Shown here: one piece after another, positions 52,387 to 59,790 of the stretch
Position numbering within the stretch: position 1 is the first letter of the stretch
How the letters are laid out: each line of letters opens with the position of its first letter
Assembly (NCBI GenBank): GCA_024695145.1
Contig: JAILIS010000038.1
Span: forward strand, 1 to 64,000
Direction: 5' to 3'
Length of the DNA stretch: 64,000 nucleotides
Origin: Lachnospiraceae bacterium
GTDB lineage: Bacteria; Bacillota; Clostridia; Lachnospirales; Lachnospiraceae
Program-made: the position numbers and the translations under genes
The notes under the pieces: generated by a model
Database searches by the model: none
Seen by the model: only the letters and a program-made list of their open reading frames with translations
What the model was told of the DNA's origin: nothing

Positions 52387-53151
52387 ATGGGTAATTATCT
52401 GGTAAAAGACATTAAAAGGGCACTCGGATCAAAGATGACGAAGGTGTATCTGATATGCACCGCAGCTCTTATCCTTGTTGCAAATATAGCCGTAATATGC
52501 TTCAGGTTCATATACGGCTCGAATGAAGGGACATTTTCGTACAATGTATTTGAATATGCGTCATGGTGTTTTCTGATACCGTACTACAGCTGTATCGTTA
52601 TCGGAATGATCGCCGTTGGAGATGACGCATCATCCGGTGAATACAAAAGCATGAAACCGTGGCAGCGATATATCGAAAAGCTTGCGGTTGCCGTTGTACT
52701 CGCCGCACTGTTATTTGTGGTCGCATTCGTCGTTCTCTACATTATCACAACGCTGTTTCACATCAATGAAGGCCTTATCCCGGGCTTTGTGATAAAGAGC
52801 TTTTTCTCAAAAGCATTCCTGTCGCTTCCGCTTTGGTTTGCCGGGATCTCGTTTGCCATCATGGTCCTGTTCATTTTTGATAAGAGATGGAAAGCGGTTG
52901 TAGGGTTTGCAGTAGTTACGGTCGTGATACCACAGATCATCAGGATATTCTCTCTTGATACGTTCAAGTTTGAATTATTCAGGACGATCAGAAGATATAC
53001 GATAACACAGAGCTTCGGGCTCGTACCGTATCCTTCGTATCCGGACAGGAGTCCGGCACTTATCGTGACGTTAGGATTTGTGTACGGTATCATCGCGATC
53101 ATCATCGGAATTACGGTGTATACCGGAAGGCAAAAAAACAATGAATTGTGA
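52387..53151 (+). CDS. ABC-2 type permease-like membrane protein
   Basis: A 254-residue protein with six hydrophobic segments. MGNYLVKDIKRALGSKMTKV followed by a first helix, then GMIAVGDDASSGEYKSMKPW after the second, resembles ABC-2 family permeases, in which E-x(3)-G-T-x-K follows the second helix. No ATPase gene is adjacent, so a partner must be elsewhere. The start at 52387 is chosen over a GTG overlapping the guaB stop; no strong ribosome site is visible. Its end overlaps the GtrII-like gene by 11 bases. Confidence 0.7.
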   Translation: MGNYLVKDIKRALGSKMTKVYLICTAALILVANIAVICFRFIYGSNEGTFSYNVFEYASWCFLIPYYSCIVIGMIAVGDDASSGEYKSMKPWQRYIEKLAVAVVLAALLFVVAFVVLYIITTLFHINEGLIPGFVIKSFFSKAFLSLPLWFAGISFAIMVLFIFDKRWKAVVGFAVVTVVIPQIIRIFSLDTFKFELFRTIRRYTITQSFGLVPYPSYPDRSPALIVTLGFVYGIIAIIIGITVYTGRQKNNEL

Positions 53152-54703
53152 TCTGTTCAAAAGTTTCAGGTTTCGTCTCATAATGATCAGCAGCTTTGCC
53201 TGGGGTATACTTGCCCACGGCACGGCTCTTTTTTACAAGATATCCTATCATGACGATGTGCCCTGGTTTAACGGGGTTGGAGAGACATACGGCCTCGGCA
53301 GATGGGCTCTCGGGATGTCAGGAAAGGCAGCGGAATATCTGTTCTCGTCGCACAATTATTCCACTCCCGTATTCAACGGACTGCTTACGATAGCAGCTGT
53401 TGCCCTCATCGTATACCTGTTATGTGACAGGCTGGATATTAAGAGCCCTGTCCTCACGGTAGCGCTTTGCGGCGTAATGGTATGTTTTCCGGCCGTGACC
53501 AACATATTCGGATATGTCTTCACGGCGCATTACTACTACATCGGAGCGCTTTTGGGCGTAGCCGGTGCCTGCTATTATTACAGATCGAAGAACGCTCTTT
53601 CTTTTGTGGTATGTACGCTTCTGATGGCTTTTTCCACGGGCCTTTATCAGTCCAATATCACGATCAATCTGATGACACTGCTGCTCCTTATGCTCTGCGA
53701 GGTCATGAAAGAGGAGATGAGCTTTAAGGATTACATAGTCCTGGCGGTAAGAAATGCGCTTATCTGTGCCTGCTTCATGGCGGAATACTTCGTGTTCAAC
53801 ATTATAGCACTTCGTATCACCGACATTGAGATGTACGATTACAAGGGAGTCAGCAGCTTCGGAGCGACCGGCCCCGGTGGATATATACTTCGCGTTATAA
53901 CGGCATATAAAAGATTTCTGCGTCCGGTTGATTTTATCAACTATAACGGAGCATCCGCAAATATGTTCCCGTGGAATCTCAAGTACCTTCATATGTTCCT
54001 TATCGTCATCACGCTCGCACTGGCAGTCCTCATGCTCTTATCATTAAGATCAAAAGTAACCGCACTTCAGGCGGGTATCCTGATCGCGGTAAGCCCGCTG
54101 TTTTCTTACTTTATCTATGTTATGGTGGCGGAAGAGGATGCACACGGCGGAATGGCTTTCGGCGAAAGCTTTATGTTCATACTGACCGCGTATATCGTAC
54201 AGAAGGTTATGGATGATACCGCCTCTGACAGGGTGCGGCTGAAGAAGATACTTACGGCAGTTTCTACTTCCGTAATGCTCATAATGGCCATACTGTTCGC
54301 ACGTTTTGCAAATGTCTGCTATCTCAAGGCCCAGCTGATGCAGGCTGAGGCTATCAACTACTACAACACCCTGATCACTTCGATCAGGAGTACGGAAGGA
54401 TATACGACAGACACTCCGATCGCCTACATAGGAGAGCGTAACAAAAATGATGATGCCTTAAAGGGAGAGGAACTGTTCGATCCAATATATCTGCCTCCGT
54501 ACCAGGGTAATTCCATCATCAATGATTTTGCATGGGAAGAGACAATGAACATGTGGTGCGGCTTCTCGCGCGTCAAGCCGGATCCCGAGACTCTGATGGG
54601 AGCTGTTGATGAGATAGCATCCATGCCGGATTACCCGGACAAAGGATCGATAAGGATGATAAACGGGGTCATTGTGGTAAGGTTCGGCGAGCAGACGCAG
54701 TAG
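53141..54703 (+). CDS. GtrII-like membrane glucosyltransferase
   Basis: A 520-residue polytopic protein. The start at 53141 (MNCDLFKSFRFRLIM) has GGAAGG upstream. YKISYHDDVPWFNGVGETYG places acidic residues in the first extracytoplasmic loop and fits the GtrII domain of phage O-antigen glucosyltransferases, as do GLGRWALGMSGKAAEYLF and FSTGLYQSNITINLMTLLLL. About eleven membrane segments precede a soluble tail of about 110 residues. GtrII enzymes take glucose from undecaprenyl phosphate made by GtrB; three GtrB-like proteins are encoded in the window. No flippase GtrA-type gene is seen. Confidence 0.83.
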   Translation: MNCDLFKSFRFRLIMISSFAWGILAHGTALFYKISYHDDVPWFNGVGETYGLGRWALGMSGKAAEYLFSSHNYSTPVFNGLLTIAAVALIVYLLCDRLDIKSPVLTVALCGVMVCFPAVTNIFGYVFTAHYYYIGALLGVAGACYYYRSKNALSFVVCTLLMAFSTGLYQSNITINLMTLLLLMLCEVMKEEMSFKDYIVLAVRNALICACFMAEYFVFNIIALRITDIEMYDYKGVSSFGATGPGGYILRVITAYKRFLRPVDFINYNGASANMFPWNLKYLHMFLIVITLALAVLMLLSLRSKVTALQAGILIAVSPLFSYFIYVMVAEEDAHGGMAFGESFMFILTAYIVQKVMDDTASDRVRLKKILTAVSTSVMLIMAILFARFANVCYLKAQLMQAEAINYYNTLITSIRSTEGYTTDTPIAYIGERNKNDDALKGEELFDPIYLPPYQGNSIINDFAWEETMNMWCGFSRVKPDPETLMGAVDEIASMPDYPDKGSIRMINGVIVVRFGEQTQ

Positions 54704-54723
54704 CTAAAGTATCACTGTAAATA

Positions 54724-54752
54724 TTGAAAATCAATCCGTCATAAGGTATTAT
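54724..54752 (+). promoter_or_regulatory. Promoter of the GGDEF-EAL gene, leaderless geometry
   Basis: TTGAAA (54724-54729), 17 bases, TATTAT (54747-54752), then 7 bases to the ATG at 54760. No ribosome site is present, so the message is probably leaderless. Confidence 0.75.
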
Positions 54753-54759
54753 TGACAGT

Positions 54760-57414
54760 ATGAGTTTTGATAACGAATCGAGAGACTCTTCGGTCTCCGG
54801 AAAATTTATGATAGACGCGGCTCAGCTTCAGGAGCTGCAGGATGTTTATGCGCAGGTTGCCAACCTGTTTATTTTCTGTGTGGATGACACGGGAAGGCGT
54901 ATGACGGAGATGTCAGGCAATCCCGATGAGATATCAAGGGTTGTTTCGCTGCTTGACGAGATGCAGATACGTGCCGCCATCAACAGAGTGCTCTTCGGAT
55001 CTGTTGAAGAACAGGTGATCGAGAATACCGAGTATCCCAACATGAAGATAGCCACCGTCGGTGTCAGGATAGGTCAGGTTCCTGCCTTTGCCTGGTTCAT
55101 CTGCGGTGTTTTTCCCGATACGGGCGGTGAGAATGACATCACCAATTTCGAGTCCACCATCCCGATGTACAAATTCTCATCGGCAGTTGATCTTATCCGT
55201 GAGCTGTCCAAGAAAGTATACGGAGAGAGCTTTACCGTAGCCAATGCCAAGGCGGATGCAAAAAGGGCCATGGATACTACGGAGGAGATGCAGAAAGCAC
55301 TTCGACGCAGTGAAGCCATGACCGGTGTCGTATCCCAGCTCGGATCCGATGATTCATTCGAGGTCATCGCCAATAGGGTCCTTGATTACACCGGACAGTA
55401 TTCCGACATTTCTCATGCATACGTGCTTCGCCCGAACAGGGACGGAAACGGCATCGACGTGATAGGAAGTTATGTTTCTGCGGGGGAATCTCCTCTTGAT
55501 CCGGTCATAGACATTATGTCACAGTCATTCCTGTCCCAGATCGGAGACCAGACAAAGATAATTTCATACAGGACCAGGATAGGTGAGAAGAACCGTGACT
55601 GGCTTGATTCGATAGGTATCACGGCGGCAGTTGCGATCCCCATCGCGATCAACGGCAAAACCGCCATGTATGCATTTTACGTTGACAACAAGATCAACCG
55701 CGAGTGGGTAATGGATGAGGTGAAGTTCTTCGGTGACGCCACCAAAGTCATCCAGTCAAGTGCCACGAACCGTATCCAGCGCAATTCCATCACAAGTTCA
55801 TACAAGTCACTTGAAACCATTCTTGATAATGTAGGTTCCGTAATATATGTCCGCGATATCGCAAGCTCCAGCATCGTATATGTCAACAGGATGTGCAAGA
55901 ACACGTTTGAGAACGAGATCACGAGCGGTGCCATTGTCGGACTGTTCGAGGAGTCATCGCGCTACAATACCGCGTCATCATACCGTGAGGTGAACTACAA
56001 GGAGAAAAATCGCTGGTACGACGTTACATCAACGAACATGACATGGGTGGACGGGCGCAAGGTCGTCCTCTACGCCATCATAGACGTTACCGAGAAGAAA
56101 CAGTATCAGAGGAAGATAGAGCAGCAGGCAAACAACGATTTCCTTACAGGACTGTACAACCGTATGTGCTGTGAGCGGGATCTTCTTCACTATATCGACG
56201 AAGCCAAGGAATGCGGCGGCAAAGGCGCTGTCATATACCTTGACCTGGATGATTTTAAACATATCAATGACGGCCTCGGGCATCAGTACGGCGATGTTCT
56301 CTTAAAGGCGATATCGAACAGCCTGACGAGGATCAACGGGGTCGAGAATACATGCTACCGTATGGGCGGTGACGAGTTCGTAATCCTTGTTCCTCACAGC
56401 AGTTATGAAAGGTTCGAGGAGATCATTGAGAGCATAAGGGTCGTATTCAACAAGCCGTGGTTTTTAAAGGGCGCGGATTATTACTGTACCTCGAGTATCG
56501 GTATCGTTACATTCCCGGATGAAGGGGAGACGGTACAGGATCTTATCCGTAAGGCCGATATCGCTATGTACACGGCCAAGAAATCCGGCAAGAACAAGCT
56601 CGCGCGCTACACCGATTCATCGGATGACGAGGCATACAGACGTCTCGATATGGAAAAGAGCATGCGTGCCGCCGTCTCAACCGACTATGACCAGTTTGAG
56701 GTTTATTACCAGCCTATCGTTGACATCACGAAGCCCGGCAATCCCTGTACGGGCGCCGAGGCACTCATCAGATGGAATTCACAGGAACTCGGGTTCATCT
56801 CGCCGAGTGATTTTATCCCTCTTGCCGAGTATCTGGGCCTGATCAATCCTATAGGCATACATGTGCTTGAAAGTGCATGCGAAGCGGTTAAATACTGGAA
56901 TGAGAACGGACATCCCTACTACAAGGTCAATGTCAATCTGTCGGTTGTTCAGCTGATGCAGAACGATATAGTCGAAAATATCGGCAAGACTATAGAGAGG
57001 ATAGGGGTCAATCCCCGCAATCTCACGCTCGAGGTTACCGAGTCGCTTGCGATCAATGATATGGAGCGAATGAAGAGGATACTCGGCGATATCAAGAAGC
57101 TTGGTATAAGGATCGCTCTCGACGATTTCGGAACGGGATATTCATCGCTCAATCATATCCGTGAGATACCTCTCGATGTGATCAAGGTTGACCAGACATT
57201 CGTTACGGATCTTGCGACAGATCAGTATGCGCAGTCGTTCGTCAAGATGATAGGTGAGCTTGCGGAAGCGCTCGGCGTTCGTGTCTGCGTTGAAGGTATC
57301 GAAACGATAGAGCAGTTCAGGGCCCTTGATAACATGAATGTGCGCATGGTCCAGGGATTCTATTTCGACAAGCCCATGCCTCGTTCGGAATTTGAAGCAA
57401 AGTATCTGGGGTAA
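54760..57414 (+). CDS. PocR - GAF - PAS-like - GGDEF - EAL cyclic di-GMP enzyme
   Basis: An 884-residue soluble regulator. Residues about 15-145 (LQELQDVYAQVANLFIFCVD...PAFAWFICGVFPD) resemble the PocR ligand-sensing domain. Residues 185-345 fit a GAF fold and 350-455 a PAS-like fold. RMGGDEFVILVP near 535 is an intact diguanylate cyclase site; no RxxD inhibitory site precedes it. The EAL part starts VYYQPIVDI and has GAEALIRW (E667), NVNLSVVQL, LEVTESLAI, ALDDFGTGYSS, VIKVDQ, EGIETIEQ and QGFYF, so the phosphodiesterase residues look complete. Both activities may be present, with the PocR domain deciding the balance. It has no membrane segment and is transcribed alone. It may tune exopolysaccharide output. 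Confidence 0.9.
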   Translation: MSFDNESRDSSVSGKFMIDAAQLQELQDVYAQVANLFIFCVDDTGRRMTEMSGNPDEISRVVSLLDEMQIRAAINRVLFGSVEEQVIENTEYPNMKIATVGVRIGQVPAFAWFICGVFPDTGGENDITNFESTIPMYKFSSAVDLIRELSKKVYGESFTVANAKADAKRAMDTTEEMQKALRRSEAMTGVVSQLGSDDSFEVIANRVLDYTGQYSDISHAYVLRPNRDGNGIDVIGSYVSAGESPLDPVIDIMSQSFLSQIGDQTKIISYRTRIGEKNRDWLDSIGITAAVAIPIAINGKTAMYAFYVDNKINREWVMDEVKFFGDATKVIQSSATNRIQRNSITSSYKSLETILDNVGSVIYVRDIASSSIVYVNRMCKNTFENEITSGAIVGLFEESSRYNTASSYREVNYKEKNRWYDVTSTNMTWVDGRKVVLYAIIDVTEKKQYQRKIEQQANNDFLTGLYNRMCCERDLLHYIDEAKECGGKGAVIYLDLDDFKHINDGLGHQYGDVLLKAISNSLTRINGVENTCYRMGGDEFVILVPHSSYERFEEIIESIRVVFNKPWFLKGADYYCTSSIGIVTFPDEGETVQDLIRKADIAMYTAKKSGKNKLARYTDSSDDEAYRRLDMEKSMRAAVSTDYDQFEVYYQPIVDITKPGNPCTGAEALIRWNSQELGFISPSDFIPLAEYLGLINPIGIHVLESACEAVKYWNENGHPYYKVNVNLSVVQLMQNDIVENIGKTIERIGVNPRNLTLEVTESLAINDMERMKRILGDIKKLGIRIALDDFGTGYSSLNHIREIPLDVIKVDQTFVTDLATDQYAQSFVKMIGELAEALGVRVCVEGIETIEQFRALDNMNVRMVQGFYFDKPMPRSEFEAKYLG

Positions 57415-57447
57415 AAATCATTTTTTATTATTTCAGGAGGGTCATGT

Positions 57448-58161
57448 ATGGAAAAGCTTAATTTGTTCAAGGAACTTGATTCCAACTCCTATCCCGGAAG
57501 AGGGATCGTGATGGGACGCTCTGCCGACGGTAATTACGCCGTATCGGCTTATTTTATTATGGGCAGAAGCGCCAACTCCAGAAACCGCATTTTCACGGAA
57601 GACGGAGACGGCATCAGGACGAAGGCATTTGATGAGAGCAAAGTCGAAGATCCTTCGCTGATCATTTACGCACCCGTAAGGGTATACGGAAATACCACCA
57701 TCATCACAAACGGTGACCAGACGGATACGATATATGACGGTCTGAGCAAGCAGATGTCATTTGAGGAGTCGCTCCGTTCACGCAGATTCGAGCCCGACGC
57801 ACCAAACTACACGCCGAGGATATCGTCTGTCATGAACGTGGAAGGAGGAAAGTTCTCCTATGCAATGTCGATCCTGAAGAGTGATAACGGAAATCCCGAG
57901 CAGTGCAACCGCTACACATTCTCTTACGACAATCCTCTTGCAGGTGAAGGACATCTGATCCATACATACATGAGGGACGGTAATCCGCTGCCTTCATTTG
58001 AAGGTGAGCCGAAATTCGTCGGAATAGACGGGGATTTCGAGACATTCTCAAAGAAGCTGTGGGAGAGCCTCAATCTCGACAACAAGGTGGCGTTGTTCGT
58101 GCGGTTCATAGAGCTCGGCACGGGACAGGTCAGGACTAAGATCATAAACAAGCATGAGTGA
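57448..58161 (+). CDS. purO: IMP cyclohydrolase, PurO type
   Basis: Closes FAICAR to IMP, the last step of purine synthesis, with the archaeal-type PurO fold in place of the PurH N-terminal domain. SNSYPGRGIVMGRSADGNYA and SAYFIMGRSANSRNRIF are the family signature. PLIIYAPVRVYGNT-like text (positions about 69-82) and NYTPRISSVMNVEG follow. The 237 residues match the family. AGGAGG precedes the ATG. Together with the lone AICAR transformylase at 58375 it replaces bifunctional PurH. The two are split by a 128-base structured repeat. Confidence 0.9.
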   Translation: MEKLNLFKELDSNSYPGRGIVMGRSADGNYAVSAYFIMGRSANSRNRIFTEDGDGIRTKAFDESKVEDPSLIIYAPVRVYGNTTIITNGDQTDTIYDGLSKQMSFEESLRSRRFEPDAPNYTPRISSVMNVEGGKFSYAMSILKSDNGNPEQCNRYTFSYDNPLAGEGHLIHTYMRDGNPLPSFEGEPKFVGIDGDFETFSKKLWESLNLDNKVALFVRFIELGTGQVRTKIINKHE

Positions 58162-58210
58162 AGATGCGGGGCCTGTCCGACAGGGCGCCAGTCGCACACA
58201 GTCCAGGGAA

Positions 58211-58338
58211 GGGATAAAGTGTTTCCGAGAAAACCTTGTGAAGACGCCGGTACTTAGTCGGCGTATTCTGGCGACTTATGTACCGCTGCGTCCCGAACAA
58301 GAGCGAGAGCGCGTTTTCGAGGGAACAACTTTGATCCC
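58211..58338 (+). ncRNA. Structured repeat element, copy B
   Basis: Same-strand counterpart of the inverted copy at 14075-14202. The identical blocks are 58227-58243 (17 bases) and 58293-58320 (28 bases). The outer stem joins GGGAT..AAAGT (58211 onward) with ACTTTGATCCC (to 58338). A variable hairpin ACGCCG-GTACTTAG-TCGGCGT lies between the blocks. It occupies the gap between the two final purine genes, which are otherwise expected to be co-transcribed. Another short hairpin, GCCTGTC-CGA-CAGGGC near 58171, precedes it. Confidence 0.65.
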
Positions 58339-58374
58339 TGACCGTACCGGGAAGACAGTATAGGAGAAATGATA

Positions 58375-59553
58375 ATGAACGAACTTGAACTGAAATACGG
58401 CTGCAATCCGAACCAGAAGCCAGCGAAAGTATACCGCGCGGACGGAGGCGAACTCCCCATAACGGTTTTGAACGGACGCCCCGGCTACATCAACCTTCTG
58501 GACGCCTTAAACGGCTGGCAGCTTGTACGCGAACTTAAAGCGGCCACAGGACTTCCCGCGGCAACTTCTTTTAAGCATGTAAGCCCTGCGGGAGCTGCGA
58601 TCGGAAGACCGTTATCGGATACTCTGAAGAAGATATATTTCGTGGACGATCTCGGTGAGCTCTCCCCTTTAGCGTGTGCGTATGCGCGTGCCAGGGGCGC
58701 TGACAGGATGTCTTCATTCGGCGATTTTGTAGCCCTTTCAGACAAGTGTGATGTTTCCACGGCAAAGATATTAAAGCGCGAAGTCTCTGACGGTATCATC
58801 GCACCCGATTACGAACCCGAAGCACTGGAGATACTTGCTGCAAAGAAAAAGGGCAATTATGCGGTCATCAGGATCGACAGCGATTATACTCCCGCACCCA
58901 TTGAGCACAAGGAAGTATTCGGTATCACGTTTGAGCAGGGAAGGAACAATATCGAACTTGACGAGACGGTTCTTGATAATATCGTTACAAAGAATAAGGA
59001 ACTTCCCGAGCAGGCGAAGCACGATCTTCTCATATCGCTCATAACCCTTAAATATACGCAGTCCAATTCCGTATGTTATGTCAGTGACGGACAGGCCATC
59101 GGTATAGGAGCAGGCCAGCAGTCGAGAGTTCACTGTGCGCGTCTTGCGGGACAGAAGGCCGATAACTGGTTTCTTCGCCAGAGTCCGAAGGTCATGTCGC
59201 TTGATTTTGCCGAAGGTATCGGCAGAGCCGACAGGGACAATGCAATAGACAATTACATCGGAGAGACATACATGGATGTTCTCGGCAATGATGTATGGCG
59301 CAAATACTTCAGGACCAGACCCGATGTATATACCGCCGAAGAGAAGAGACAGTGGCTTGACACCATGAGCGGCGTATCGCTCGGATCAGACGCTTTCTTC
59401 CCGTTCCGCGACAGTATAGACCGCGGTGCAAAAAGCGGCGTATCCTATATAGTCCAGCCCGGCGGTTCAGTCAGGGATGACCTTGTCATCGAAGCATGCG
59501 ACGAATACAACATGGTCATGGTCTGCAACGGAATCAGATTGTTTCATCATTAG
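58375..59553 (+). CDS. purH: AICAR transformylase (stand-alone PurH C-terminal type)
   Basis: Transfers the formyl group of 10-formyl-tetrahydrofolate to AICAR, giving FAICAR for PurO. LKYGCNPNQKPAKVY at the N-terminus, VLNGRPGYINLLDALNGWQL, then ATSFKHVSPAGAAIG with the catalytic K-H pair, and YARARGADRMSSFGDFVALS are diagnostic. SNSVCYVSDGQAIGIGAGQQ and the C-terminal FPFRDSIDRGAKSGV complete it. The IMP cyclohydrolase (MGS-like) domain of ordinary PurH is absent, so 392 residues are enough. The start at 58375 has AGGAG at good distance; the ATG at 58369 is too close to it. Confidence 0.93.
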   Translation: MNELELKYGCNPNQKPAKVYRADGGELPITVLNGRPGYINLLDALNGWQLVRELKAATGLPAATSFKHVSPAGAAIGRPLSDTLKKIYFVDDLGELSPLACAYARARGADRMSSFGDFVALSDKCDVSTAKILKREVSDGIIAPDYEPEALEILAAKKKGNYAVIRIDSDYTPAPIEHKEVFGITFEQGRNNIELDETVLDNIVTKNKELPEQAKHDLLISLITLKYTQSNSVCYVSDGQAIGIGAGQQSRVHCARLAGQKADNWFLRQSPKVMSLDFAEGIGRADRDNAIDNYIGETYMDVLGNDVWRKYFRTRPDVYTAEEKRQWLDTMSGVSLGSDAFFPFRDSIDRGAKSGVSYIVQPGGSVRDDLVIEACDEYNMVMVCNGIRLFHH

Positions 59554-59790
59554 ATGCAGGTAGGAGGGGCCCGATTTGCGAAGCAAATTGGGAAGAACCT
59601 GGCTGCACGTGGAGCGCCATTCCACGCAGTGGAATTCAAGATGGCGCGACACACCTATGTAAATGCAGGTAGGAGGGGCCCGATTTGCGAAGCAAATTGG
59701 GAAGAACCTGGCTGCACCGCGAGCCCCATCGCGAAAGCGATTTAGATGGGCGAGCGTCATTTTGATTGCAGGTAGGAGGGGCCCCATTTG
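59554..59790 (+). repeat. Tandem array of family C hairpin repeats
   Basis: Two nearly identical copies start at 59554 and 59663 (unit 109 bases) and a third, truncated one at 59767. Each has TGCAGG ... CCTGGCTGCA as outer stem, CCCGATTTGC-GAA-GCAAATTGGG as tip, and the core AGGAGGGGCC. A second hairpin follows each full copy: CGCCAT with ATGGCG around TTCCAC-GCA-GTGGAA in the first, CCCCAT with ATGGG around TCGC-GAAA-GCGA in the second. The helices are preserved while the bases differ. The truncated copy merges into the next gene, its AGGAGGGG serving as ribosome site. Apart from this array the 234-base gap holds nothing. Confidence 0.75.

Noticed and set aside
59554..59745. A 63-codon reading frame running through the tandem hairpin repeats
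   Set aside because: It merely reads the repeat units, so the same peptide recurs; the helices are conserved, not the peptide.
59554..59790. A CRISPR array
   Set aside because: Units are about 103-109 bases with no short spacers, the copies are contiguous hairpin elements, and no cas gene is in the window.
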